Part shown: in pieces, positions 1-11,800 of the stretch
Numbering within the stretch: position 1 is the stretch's first letter
Layout: every line of letters begins with the position of its first letter
Assembly: GCA_021292105.1 (NCBI GenBank)
Contig: CM037857.1
Coordinates: 41,963,383-42,027,382, forward strand
Source: Anadara kagoshimensis
Taxonomy: Eukaryota; Mollusca; Bivalvia; Arcoida; Arcidae
DNA length: 64,000 nucleotides
Direction of reading: 5' to 3'
Made by a program: the position numbers and the translations under genes
Notes under the pieces: model-generated
Told to the model about the DNA's origin: nothing
Database searches by the model: none
The model's input: the letters and a program-made list of their open reading frames with translations, nothing else

Positions 1-542
1 GTGTTTTAAAATATGTACAAATTCTTTAACCTTGTTGTGTGACAGTATAATAAAAAAAATTAGTAGTAGTAGTAGTACTATCCGCTGTTGTTCGAGGCTC
101 TAGAATTCAGGTAAAGCACACATCGGGATGTGTACAGGTCGATAAAGATTAATGAACGGACATCGCCGTAAGCGTAACGGAAAATTACCTCAGAAAACAA
201 AACAAAGTGCAACGCATAAGAAACTGACAAGGCGTTCTTTAAAAATAGCTGACTTGACAAGTCCGGGACAAGGACTTCCGAAGAAACGTCTTCGTCCTTT
301 TACTCTTTGTCAATACATACAATTTCCCCTGGACTTAACCAGAAGCACTCTCGTCAACTGAGATGTGGACAAGAAACGAACAGGGAGAAATGAAAACAAA
401 TAACACTATTTGACAGGATTAGCTTAAGTTCAATCACACTGCAATCAGACAGTAAACGACCTACATGTGTATCAAATCATTATACCACTGTTAATTACAC
501 AAGGTAATATCATTGCAGCTTATATTTTGCGTTTTTCTACAG
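1..542. other. Upstream flank or intron of the lectin gene
   Basis: I see no recognisable coding exon here. A short TAG/TAGTAG run lies near 60-78. The stretch ends in a polypyrimidine-AG acceptor (TTTTTCTACAG, ending at 542) that precedes the lectin exon, so at least its 3' part should be intron. Open frames on both strands are short and resemble nothing I know. Confidence 0.5.
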
Positions 543-799
543 GTCAATCAGGGATATTTGGACTTCATACTTTTACACCTTCCTGGTCGAGAATTAAAAA
601 TATCACCTTCAATCCGCCATTTTCATCAACGCCATCTGTTGTCGTTGGATTTGTCGTTCTTGATGCAATTTCTTCACGAAATTTTCGAGCTGTTGCAGAA
701 ACTCACAACATTTCCAAAACTGGGTTTACGATAAAACTCAACACATGGGCTGACACAGTGTTGTATGGTTTGAAAGTGCGTTGGATGGCATGTCGCTAA
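543..799 (+). CDS. Terminal exon of an H-type lectin domain protein (partial gene)
   Basis: This is the last coding exon of a gene whose 5' exons lie outside the window or were not recognised. The acceptor is TTTTTCTACAG at 532-542 and the frame runs open to TAA at 797-799, about 85 codons. The translation carries an H-type lectin (Helix pomatia agglutinin-like) domain. Visible features are a GxxG-like start (GQSGIFG), the beta-strand FNPPFSSTPSVVVGF, the LDAISSRNFRAVAE segment, and the end signature TGFTIKLNTWADTVLYGLKVRW, given here in pieces TGFTIKLNTW and LYGLKVRW. Known H-lectin domains form trimers that bind GalNAc-type glycans and are often secreted innate-immune or albumen-gland proteins in molluscs. 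No signal peptide can be seen because the N-terminus is missing. An upstream in-frame ATG at 467 lies before the acceptor and is probably not the start. Family assignment is fairly firm; sugar specificity is unknown. Confidence 0.75.
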
Positions 800-853
800 G
801 GCAACGAAGAACATCAAAGATAATATTACATTCAATACAAGAGGTAAAATCAC

Positions 854-859
854 AATAAA
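854..859 (+). other. Polyadenylation signal of the lectin gene
   Basis: AATAAA lies 55 bases after the stop codon of the lectin exon and is followed by an A-rich stretch. The position suits the 3' end of this transcript. Confidence 0.45.
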
Positions 860-1255
860 AAATTTAAAAAAAAACCATAAATACCCATTATTTTATCGTT
901 TTAAGGATAGGCGTGTGTTTTTAATTGTTCATCAAGATATGGACTGCTAAAGCAGACTGGAGCAAATTACATAAATCGTGAAGTGGTTTATCGTTGGTTT
1001 GTCCCATACCTAGATGAACGATTAAAAATATTAACAAATATCAATTTTTATATTTAAAGCCATGTGATTGCGAATAGCGAGTTTTAAAGAATGCCAGATT
1101 AAACAGGAGACATCAAATTAGAAATATCGATTGTAACTATTTGTGGAATTTGTGCATTATTACGTCATTATTATGTCATGACGGAATTATTTACACTTTA
1201 ACAGTTCATTTGGGGGGAAACATCAGTCGTAGAAAAAAATTCATATAGAGAGTGA
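860..1255. other. Intergenic, nothing recognised
   Basis: AT-rich sequence between the lectin 3' end and the first TIR element. No open frame, tandem repeat or terminal repeat stands out. Confidence 0.5.
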
Positions 1256-1419
1256 TATAGGCAAACAACATTGACCTTTCCGTTTGACCTTTCATTAGGA
1301 ATATTTATCCTACCACATAGATGGTATTAGGATTCGCAGTTCATACACAAACAATGTTTGTGTTAAGTGTTACTCGTCATGTAGACGAAATAATCACGTG
1401 CGTTCTCCGTATATTTATA

Positions 1420-1537
1420 CATTATTATGTTTTCCTGGGGGACCAGTGCTACTATAGTATTGTCTTGGGGAGTCAGGCACTATACTCCCCAAGACAATGC
1501 TATAGTAACACTGGTCACGAAGGAAAACATGATAATG
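1420..1537. repeat. Foldback palindrome (MITE-like)
   Basis: A near-perfect inverted repeat of about 55 bp per arm with a tiny centre near 1478. The left arm runs from CATTATTATGTTTTCCT through TATTGTCTTGGGGAGT, and the right arm is its complement ending AGGAAAACATGATAATG. It would fold into one long hairpin. The hAT end begins at the next base. Confidence 0.75.
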
Positions 1538-2851
1538 CAGGGGCGTAGACAGGAACCAATTATAACCGAGGCGAAAAATAGATGCGCCAAAGGCGCTTAA
1601 AATCAAGGGGGTCAGGGTCCAGCCCCCCCCCCCCCCCCCCCGGAAAATTTTGAAAAAGTGGCGTTAAATGGTGCATTATGGCGACACCTGAACCTGATAT
1701 TTGCTGTTAATTGATACTTGTAAATATAAAAGAAAACTTATGAATTTAAATACAAACATTGTCAAAAAGGCAAAGCAAAACTTTGCCGAAACCGAACTTT
1801 GCATATATTGAACAAATAAATCAACTTAGTAACTCAAGTTTTACTGGAGATTATCATTTAGTCAGTCGTCGAAAAGACAGTAATCTTCCATCTTTGCTTG
1901 ATTGTACCAATTATGACCTCTCAAGGGAACATTTTGCTGAGCAAGAACAATAATGGTGTCAATAATATTCAGTAATATTTCCCGGTTTTTCTTCACATTT
2001 TCCTCGTAACTTAGCGAGATGCAGCTTGCTATATTCTTTTTAACACCAGAAGAAACACTTTTAAAATTTTGAGTCAAAGACGATGCTTGTAGATGGCATT
2101 GTGAGTTGTTATGGGAAAACAACACTCCCCTTTCCGCCCCAGAAGCATTTTTCCAGTCTCTAAAACCTTTACTGCAAAAAAAAAAAACGTCGGATGAAAG
2201 TGGTTCGCCAAAAACTATACATTCAATACAAAAAGCAGCATCTTTACTCTTTGAATATCTTAACCAAGGACATTTTTTCTCCCAGGTGTCTAAATACTTT
2301 CTTCCGTCGGTTGAGGGGTATAGATATTTTTCCTGCTTTATTGGTTTACTCAAATACTTCGATTTGTTATTGTCAAATAGAGCTTTACCAATAAAAAAAC
2401 AGGGGTCGAATTCGTCGGGCCATTTACTTGGCAAAAGGTCACTTGGTGTGTTGAAAAAAGCAGGTGTTGAGCTGGTATCACTGGGCGTTTCACTACTTTT
2501 TGATTCACTACATTTTGATGTAGAAAACATATCTGTTAACTTTCTTTGTTTAGGCTTGCGTTCTATTTTGATGGAAGGTTGCAAATCAGGAAGAATAGAA
2601 TAATGAATAATTGTTAAAACCAAAACGGATGATATGATCAATATCCGTATCACAGTAGAAGACCATTTGAATAGTCAAGTCTGTACTACTAAGGACAAAA
2701 CATAATTTTATATTTGTTCACTATAAAATATTTTTTATCCTTTTCTATTTTATTCGTGTTTCTTTTTAAAAAAAAATTAAAAAAAATCTAATCTGATCTG
2801 ATTTTTACCGAGGCAGTTGCCTCGGTTGCCTCATAGTAAGCTACGCCGCTG
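1538..2851 (-). mobile_element. hAT-type DNA transposon, truncated
   Basis: The left end CAGGGGCGTAG and the right end CTACGCCGCTG are inverted with one mismatch, typical hAT termini. The enclosed reading frame is the N-terminal part of a hAT transposase on the minus strand. No clear 8-bp target duplication flanks it (TGATAATG against AAATGTAT). A C run of about 18 bases lies near 1622-1641. The element is 1.3 kb, far short of an autonomous hAT, because most of the catalytic region is missing. Confidence 0.65.
1862..2653 (-). pseudogene. hAT transposase N-terminal fragment (TTF-type zinc finger)
   Basis: An open frame of 263 codons. From about residue 34 it resembles the N-terminus of ZMYM/TTF-type hAT transposases: a Lys/Ser-rich leader (RKLTDMF), then WEKKCPWLRYSKSKDAAFC with the start of a TTF zinc finger (C-x2-C in FCIECIVFG), the FRDWKNASG segment with the histidines of HNNSQCH, and the conserved VKKNREILLNIIDTIIVL then NVPLRGHNW. 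In the family these regions bind DNA and precede the RNase H-like catalytic core (DUF4371 plus C-terminal dimerisation). Here the frame stops right after the RGHNW block, so the core is absent and the protein cannot be an active transposase. The first about 30 hydrophobic residues are probably not part of the original protein. Confidence 0.7.
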
Positions 2852-3572
2852 AAATGTATTTAGTACATCACATGACACATTTAAAATGCATTGCGCATTC
2901 TAACCATTGATTACCTTCAAATTTACAGAGATTTAGACATAATGAAATTCCAATTGTGAAGTGTACAATCTAGTCAGAAATGAATTTGTCTATGTCCTCG
3001 TCGCCCAATCTTGGCGGCATGTTTATTTACAAAACTGCGTTCTCGTTTCCAAGGTGACACCTGCAAAAAGTACAAAACCCGTCTGGAAAAACAATAGTAC
3101 CTTGCTGTCGACGGTACTATACTTGTTGCTTAAGACAAATAGAAACTATAAAAAATAGAGTGCATGTACATATCCAATCAATTTCCTACAATTTATCATG
3201 TGATATACTAAATATAAATAAACTCGTTCATAATAAATATTTAGATTAAAGGTCAAACGGACAGGTCATTGTTGTTTGCCTATACTTAGATTGTATATTG
3301 TTATTAACATCCAGGGTTGTCAATAAGAGCCTTTGGCTCTGTCTTATAAGGATACCATTTTGTTTTTTCCAAAAAAAGAAGTTTTATAATCAGTGGTCTT
3401 ATTCCTTTGTCTTCCTCTTTTCACTAATCCATTCGTTTATTAGCAGTGTTTTGTGGGTAGTATCTAATTGTAATTACATTGCGTATCGAGATAATTTTTG
3501 TCTCCCAAGTTATCTTGATGATTTCCGGAAACGTTTTGTCGTTTTCAATTCCGTGAGTTACTTTACAACAAT

Positions 3573-3598
3573 CACTTCCGCCTTAAACAAAACACGTG
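3573..3598 (+). promoter_or_regulatory. NHP2 proximal promoter motifs (ETS site and E-box)
   Basis: CACTTCCGC at 3573-3581 matches an ETS/GABP-type site, and CACGTG at 3593-3598 is a canonical E-box ten bases before the ATG at 3608. Both are common in TATA-less promoters of ribosome-biogenesis genes. No TATA box is seen. The transcription start is not known, so the E-box could lie in the 5' UTR. Confidence 0.35.
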
Positions 3599-3607
3599 CA
3601 ACAGAAA

Positions 3608-3779
3608 ATGGGACACAAGAAAGACAAACGAAAGTCTGAAGGCGAAGATCACGATGAATCAAGAACAGATGGCGATGGCAAAGAAGCATGGCAAGAAAAA
3701 ACAAAATACTTGAATGCCATAGCACAACCATTAGCGCCAAGAAAATTAACGAAAAGACTTTACAAAACTGTGAAGAAAG
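3608..3779 (+). CDS. NHP2: NHP2 exon 1
   Basis: Starts at ATG 3608 and encodes the basic/acidic N-terminal tail and the start of the conserved domain (IAQPLAPRKLTKRLYKTVKK). It ends in phase 1 at AAAG|GTTTGT. Confidence 0.92.
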
Positions 3780-6700
3780 GTTTGTCCCAATTTTGCTTTT
3801 AACTTCTGTCTACATACACCTCGGCTACAAATGTTGTCATGATGTTTTATTATGGTAACAACCGGTAGGGGAAATTGACATGTATGTGTGTGAGGATTTT
3901 TTTTTTGGGGGGGGGGGGGGGGGTTGGTTGTCTATATTCTCTTTATAATCGGATAATGAATCGAACAACATACGGTGTTAATGTAAGTGTAGATTTTATT
4001 CAGCAGGAGCTATTTTTTTTAAACTTTCTACTAAGATAACATCAATATTTTTACATTCATGCAGTGTTAAATATGGCTCACTGAAGCCTAATGATGGGGT
4101 CATTTTGCAAAGTAAGGGATCAATGTCTCTCTTCTAGAATGAATGCTGAACCTAATTATCATTATCTTTTATGAATATCTACAACCTAAGTAATACATAC
4201 AATGCATGGGACTATCTCACAACAACTGTTATGGTAGTAAATGCTTTTTGATTTGACTAGAATGTCATAAGAGGATGTACCTTATTTTCCTGAATCGGGG
4301 TTCGACACTATAATGCTAGTTTGCTAGTCCAAGACTACCTGATTTTATGCAGGACTACCAACTTGTCATGGTTCGCTAGTCCAACAGACTATCTGCTTTT
4401 TGTAATTACTTGTGACATTAATATATCAGAAAGCTAACATGAAGCACAGATGTGTTTAGTTTTACTTTCTTTTCGCGACATTACTCAATAACTAACCCGA
4501 AGAGTCCTTGCAAATGACACTGTTACCGTATAAAACTATAAAGGGATGTAATTCAGTTTTTCATCTTATTCATTTGTGCACTTCCACAGAATACAAGACT
4601 TTACAAAAAGTGTCGCTAAGCTCGTCAATTTAGAGTTTTAGAGTTTGAATTTTCAACAGAATTCTTTACATAACATGCATTGAAAACATATTATATATAT
4701 TATTTATACATAACTACTGTTGTTGATGAATATCAATCAATATTTCATCAAGATCATTAATTTTGAAAATGAGTTCTCTTGGTCCGATGGACTATGCTAC
4801 ACATTTTTGTTATCTCAGTTTAAGCATCTGTGTACAATTATGTGGTGATTCGTTGTTTAATTTTCAATTTTGTACTAAAAATTTACGACATACTAAGTTG
4901 CTTCAATTTCTAACATGATGTGTCCTCTTAAACGGAACATTCATTTTTGTTTACCTCCAAATCATAGAAATATTTTTTTTGGAACATAAAAAGGTGACAA
5001 GAAAGACTTGATCTGATACAGTAAATTTTGTCAGGAAATAGCTGGAAATTGCTTCTCCTGCATCCAATTTTGCAAAATTTTCTTGCGGGAGGGTGCCACA
5101 ACACTCCCGCACTCTCCCCAACACAGCCATTGGCTGTGCGATCACCACAAAATTCCTGGGATCGGATTAAGGACTACACATAATATGGTTGGACTAGTTA
5201 AGTCCAATTTTAGGTAGTCCTCTGGACTACTAGAAGATTTTACTTAGTGTCTAACCCTGTGACTATTCAAATCTTGAAAACTAGATAAAATGTTTAAATT
5301 TTAAATTATCAGATTTAAGTTTAGGAAAATCTTAATTAGTTAAGGAATGATTGTGAAAATTTGTATTGCCAATGATAAATATACAACACAGGGATTTATC
5401 AAGGGCCTATTTAGGGCCGAAATTCGGCCCCATTCCCAATGGAAAAACATTGATTTTTTCCCAAAATGGGCTAAAAAAAATTCCCAATTAGAAAATCGTA
5501 CCAGATACATAGCTGAAGTCTGGTCATAGGCTATAAATGGTGGCTGCTTTTCTCAATCTTCAATCAACTAAATACACTAAAAGCATTAGATTTAATCATT
5601 AATGGCATCAAAAATGATGTCAAAGTTTTCCCAAAATGAGCAAAAAGTTAATAGTTTTTCCTAGTTTTTCCCAATTTTTAGTTTAGGGCCTTTTCCCAAA
5701 ATACCCTGATAAATCCCTGCAACAGTAAATACATGTACATTCTTTGTAAGATTGGAGTATGAATGCAAGAGAGAGAAAAAAACAAGAAAAGCTGGATTAG
5801 CTGTGTTGGAGTAGAGAATGACTTGGAGTTTGTTAAGTATTTCTTATTATATGATATTTTTATAAATTTTAAATATCGGTAAAAGATATCCATTTACACC
5901 TGTAACTAAAAATACCCAAGAAGCTTACAAAATGGCTATAAATCAGTTAATTAACAACAAGTTTGTCATGGGCCAACTTGGCGGAGTGGTACTGTCACTG
6001 GCTTTCGAAGTCAAGGATTGTGGGTTCGAATTTCACTCGGAACTTGGAAATTTTCTAAAATGATTTTCATCTCCTGTCCATACTAGAGCTGTAAAAAGCT
6101 TGTTACCAGGTAGTCTCAGATGAGACTCACAAACCGAGATCCTGTGCACACTAAAGACACCTCTGTAGTATTCCAAAAGGGAGAAAGCCACCTGTAATCG
6201 CTACAGAGGATGCTTTTAATTAGAAGCGATTGAAACAGACTGAACAACATAAACCAAACTAAACCATTAATGGATCAAAAGAAAACCAAAATAAAATGAT
6301 TACAGGGTTAGTACAGGCCTGGAAAAGTCCTTAAATTTTGAGGTTTGCCCTAAAAAGACCCTAAAAAGCCCTTAAATTTATCCTGAAGGCCCTAAAAACT
6401 CCTTGAATTTGGGTTAGGTGTCTGTATTTGGATATCAAGTGGTTGCAAATAGACTGATGTAAATAAATAAGTTTTAATTAATAAGTTACTTGAAAGGAGC
6501 AATTCAAAGGTACCTGGCCCTTCCAAATGCCCAACTTCAACCATATCCACTTTACATGTTGTTACTATGGTCACGTAAGTAATTGTTTTATTGATTTAAT
6601 TGCATTGCATTAATATTTTTTTGCTTCAATTGTACCTCTGATTAGGCCTTAAATTTGAAAATAAGACTCTGAAAAGACCCTAAAAAGTCCTTAAATTTGG

Positions 6701-8812
6701 AGTCCAAATGTCTGTATGAACCCTGGATTAGCAATTATACTAGCCAAAAGTTAGATAAATGAATTTATTCATTCCTAAGGCTGTAATGATATATTGATAT
6801 ACCGATATGTACCAATATTTTAAACAGGTGCTAGTATCGGTTTTGTCATCATTAAAATATCGCTGTATCGTTTTCTTTATTATTCTTATTTCTTGTAAAA
6901 TTATTCAGTTACATTGAAAAAAAATCTCTTTGGAAGTTGTCAGAAATAAACCCACGTCCACATTTCATTTTGCTTGATGTAAACAGAAGTTACAGAACCA
7001 TGTGTACCGAGAACCGACGTTGCCTTATCTCCATGTAGCAGAATTTAAGAAAGTATCAGGGGCAATAACTATTTGGGTTATCAGATTAAAGCAATTTAAT
7101 TCAAAGTAAAACACATAATTAACAAGACAGATAAAAAATATTTGTATCGTCAATACATATCGTATATTGCTCTAGGCGTATCGTGATACGTATCGTATGG
7201 GAACTGTCCCTCCAATACACAGCCCTATTCATTTGTGAGTTTAACTAGTTGATATATGCAGTGTTCAATCTAGAGCGCGCCATTGCGGCATTCCCGCGAT
7301 TTTCGTCAGTTTGACGCGCTGGGAACGATTCCCCAGGCCAAACGGGCGCGTTGAATTTTTATCTTCCGAGATCGTCCCAGTATTGTTTATCACTATTGGT
7401 ATCACACAAAAATATATGACGTCATAGTTTTCTGTGGTGGTCTTTGTTAGTAGTGCGCTTTATGCAAGGAAGTCGTAGAAACTCGTTTTCAAGCGCCAAA
7501 GTAATGTTGATTATTTAGTCATCAAAGTGATTGGAAGCGTTACAGTTTAATTGTCAGTTCCAAAGTTTTTACTTTGCTTCTGGATTGTGATTTCGGATAT
7601 TGATTAGTATGTTTGTTTCTGATTATGAAGTGTAGTTTTGCATATTTTGCCCCCAAGGGGAAAAGCGAGCGAAAATCACTAATTAAAAAACTATCCCACA
7701 AAATCTAGGTTTCCTCTACCGGTAATTTAAAATAATTAGTAGCCAAATTTCCAAAATTTGTGAAAATATAGTCCTTTTTTAAGTATTTTTCCACAAATTT
7801 TCTAAAATAGGTTACTTTTTGAAAGAATTCCTCAGAAATTAGTAGCCAATGGCGATTTTGGCTACCAGGAATGGAAACATAGCACAAAATGACGATAAAA
7901 CATCAGCAATCGTCGGCATCGTCATGCAGGTGTTACGGTTGCACGTAAATTTCAACAGGGTTAGTTAACGGTACAAAGTACAAGTGACTAAATTATGACG
8001 AAAATAAACAACCCATGACTACTGCTTTGTGTTTGTCATCGTCTTTAAAGATGTGAAATTGTTGTCTTTCGGTTAACATAACGTTGTGTCCTTCGTCATA
8101 AGGTATTGACCCCTTACTTTAGGGCCAGCATGACCCCCCTCTGTCCAACTTCTATATTGAACACTGTATATGTACTTTTATCATGAAATTAAACAAAAGA
8201 ATAATTTTGCTTGCAGCATCACAACAGAAACAGTTAAGGAAAGGTGTAAGAGAAGTTCAGAAATGTATAAGAAAAGGAGAAAAGGGGTATGTTTGTCATA
8301 TTAGTCTTGACTATTATACATGTGTCCCTTAGTGACTTATTTTTTCTCAAAATGGGATAGTTAATACATGTACAAGTTTATGAATAATGTGTTGTTCAAG
8401 ATTTTTATAGCATTATTTCGAAGGTTTCTTAGCCTAGGTAGGTCTACGTCAGCCAAAGTGAAATTATTTTAATATGCCAGCGACATATAATATACGGGTA
8501 TAAAGAATCTTACATGAGTGATTATGTAATATTGAATTAATTAAAATCGTTCAGAGCTCCAGATAATTATAGAGGGTACGAGTATTTGAGTATTTTACTC
8601 ATCAACTTTTTATTCCATGAGTAAATGCATTCATTATTGAGTAAAAATACTTTTCAATTTCAACTCTGATTAGTAACTACCGGTAGTATTATTTGTTATT
8701 TGTCTTTTATTTAAGATTTTTTCTTGTCTGTACACAGACTTAAAGTAAAAATACATGTTGTTTTTGTTCCCAACAAATCTGTAATCAAACAAAGTTAGAT
8801 TTTATAAAATAA

Positions 8813-8853
<41 letters not shown>

Positions 8854-11800
8854 ATTTATTTAGATAATCGACAATCTGCAGCATTCCTATCTTCTCAGCT
8901 TTAATGTGATCCCATTATCAATTATGTCTTTCAATAATAGAAATTTGGATATTTTTTGGTCCCCTGTTTTGAGAAAATATATCGACAGTTTTAGATTTTG
9001 AATTTGTTGAACATTTCAATCAGGTGTCCCATCCATCATTAGATTCAATGATCAACCATTTATACAATTATATCTTTAATGATTGTTGGCGTAGCTGTCG
9101 ATTTCATCATATAATCTAATAAACTCCAATTAAATGGCTTGTTTTGCCATGATGTTCGCAGCATGTGTCAAACTACAGATAATAAGTGTCTTTTGATTGG
9201 CTAAAAAAATATACAAAACACCAATGATCAAGTTCACTTAAGTGATTAGCAATGTCAAGTTTTGAAATGTAGATTGTCAAGCACTTTAGCGATTAGTCTT
9301 CAAATGGGGAATTCTGCTTTCCTTTTTGACTAGAGTTGTTTACGACGATACTTTAGTTACCAAGTGTAACTGTATATGCACGACGTGTAAGTCTTGCACA
9401 CTAATTACAAATATTTGGCATATTTAAATTAATCATTTGCATAAAATATGCAGCTTATTTATAGCTGTGCTCTTTCAATAAAATGTTTATGCAACTCACA
9501 GAAGGCTGGTTGCATAAAATTTTATTCAACTTGTTTAATAAATACAATATTACATAATGACAAATGATTCTGTTTATTGTATAATAAGGAGAACCTGTAT
9601 CTAAAAAGTGTTTTCTTAGCTATAATATGAATGGTCAAAATGGCTGCTAAACTACAAGTTAAGCCGTCTAAAATATGACGTCATAACATGTTACAACAAT
9701 TATATGACATCGCTACCAAAGACACATGAGTGATATTACATGTGTGTAATGTGATTTTTATTACCATTAAAATAAGGTTTTGGAGTTTCAGTACTTTCAG
9801 TACTTTGATTATTATATGACTTTTAATGTATGGATTTTGGGGTTGATTATACATGGTACTTTAGGGAACCCTCCCTGCACAATGCCCTGACTGGTCTTGA
9901 GACAGTAAAATATTTATACCACTTCACCTATAACTTGTGATGTCTCAGTATAAGTTAAATCCTCTTGACTGGGGCGTAAAATCCTATTCAATCAATCAGT
10001 TAATTAGATTAAGGTTTATGTTGTAATGCTTTTGTTATATGTTGCCACACAAAGTGGATATTTTTTTCAGGAGTTGAAAATTTTCGCAATTTCTGAAATC
10101 TGGAATTTTGCATGGGCGTAATTTTCGCGTAACCAATATAAGTGAATGTATATTTATATATTGTGATATATTAACCTGTGTGGTAGACATTTTTTGGGGG
10201 GTTAAATTTCTGCAATAATTTCTTAAGCGCAAAATAAGCCAAAATTTAACCCTTTGAAAATTTATCCCTTTACATTATTATATTTTAATTAGCCTTGCAT
10301 ATTTCCTATATCTTCCAGTTTGAGACTTTTGGCATTCATAGGACTATAAATTCCAAACGACCACATCACTGCGTTTGGATATCAATATCGACAATACACA
10401 TTCCTAGAGAACTATAACTTGGTAAACAAAATGGCTGCCCCCATGTTCCTCTGTTGTTTACTTCTTGGGGTATCGAATGCCTTTGTGTTTGATGATCAAT
10501 TCAGAATTTTCTGTGTGTAAATCGAAAGTTTTCACCACCAAATTAGATAGTTCATCTGATGCATGTTGTGATTTTTAGGATCCTTGGGACATGCCTTTGC
10601 ATCTGTTCAGGGGATGTGCACTGAATCAAAGACATATCCATGATGTTATACACAACTACTTCACAAAGTACATGTATATGTATTACATCGTAAACATTCA
10701 TTTAACTCTTGCATGTGACAGTTTAATTTCATGATGGAAATGCTCGGAAATATAATCCCAGAATTAAACGCAAATTGACCATGAAAAATGAATTCTAGAA
10801 TAAAAAAAAAAAATTAATGAAAAAATAACAATTGAACTGTTTAAAAATGACGTTCATAGTCAATATGAATGCCAAACCTTTGCACAAAAAACTCATCATG
10901 ATGTGATAATGCATTATTCAGTTTGTCATGCAAAGGTTTGGCACTCATATTGACTGTGAACGCCATTTAAAAACAGTTCAGTTGTTAAACATGATGCCCT
11001 CAGTTTTCATTGTTGGGTTTGCATTATTCTTCTGTCTATCCATGTAGCTGTTCCTTTGTGGATGGTTTTCTGATGATAACTTTAGAACCAAAGATTTTTT
11101 TTCAAACTTTGCACAACAACTGTTTACTACTATAAAATAAGGTTAGATAACCTGTAAAATCCTGTTTGTAGGGTTGAGAAAAAAACCCAAAAAAAGTGCC
11201 GGGGCTGGATATTTAGGTACAAGATAAATGATTATTTATGTTCAGTCCAACCTGCCTTAAAGACCACCTCTATATAAGGACCACCTGCTTATAAAGGCCA
11301 ATAGGATTGTATTCAAATTGTTCTTTATTTATTTTTTGAACCTGTATATAAAGGTCACCTGCCAATAAGGGTCACTTTTACTGGTTCCGTTGTGTGGCCT
11401 TTATAGACAGGTTTGACTGTACTTATATTACAAATTTCAGAATAGTACTTCTAGCTGGCGATGTTAGTCCTGTTGATGTTATAAGTCATATGCCGTTAGT
11501 CTGTGAAGAGGGTGGATTACCATACTGTTACACACCATCGAAGGATGTAAGTAATGTCACTATTGTCATCTTTTTTAGAAAATTGTATTTTTCTAGTGTT
11601 GATTCTAGATGGTGCTGGGGGGGGGGGGGCAATTTGCCCCATTAGTGGGTCATAACTTAATTACATGAATACAAAATTATTTATGTTATTATGTTAGGAG
11701 AAATTGTTTTTGAAAATGGCCATTGTTTCTTTGCTATAAGTCACACATTTGGCTGCCAAAAATTTCTGTCATCAAAATTCTCATTTGTCTGGTTAAAAAT

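Larger units (their letters stand above)
1256..3284. mobile_element. TIR element (TATAGGYAAACAAC family), copy 1, with nested insertions
   Basis: The ends are inverted copies of TATAGGCAAACAACATTGAC continuing into a CGTTTGACCT-type block, about 40 bp long in total. The same ends recur at 18267-20560, which shows that they define a family rather than a chance inverted repeat. The interior holds a palindrome (1420-1537) and a hAT fragment (1538-2851); without these the element would be a MITE-like unit of several hundred bases. No transposase of its own is seen. TA flanks both ends, so a TA target duplication is possible but cannot be separated from the TIR. Confidence 0.6.
8287..11440 (+). 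other. NHP2 intron 2
   Basis: About 3.2 kb. It contains a (TC)n microsatellite at 8813-8850, a foldback MITE at 10827-10988 and a MITE at 11243-11419. The remainder is AT-rich with no open frame of interest. Confidence 0.7.

Noticed and set aside
152..361. Basic 69-codon frame (start MNGHRRKRNGKLPQKTK) as an exon of the lectin gene
   Set aside because: No fitting donor site to the lectin acceptor and no known domain; kept as unassigned flank.
5971..6045. Possible tRNA-Ser gene
   Set aside because: Box A and B are recognisable but acceptor and anticodon stems do not pair, and a SINE body follows.
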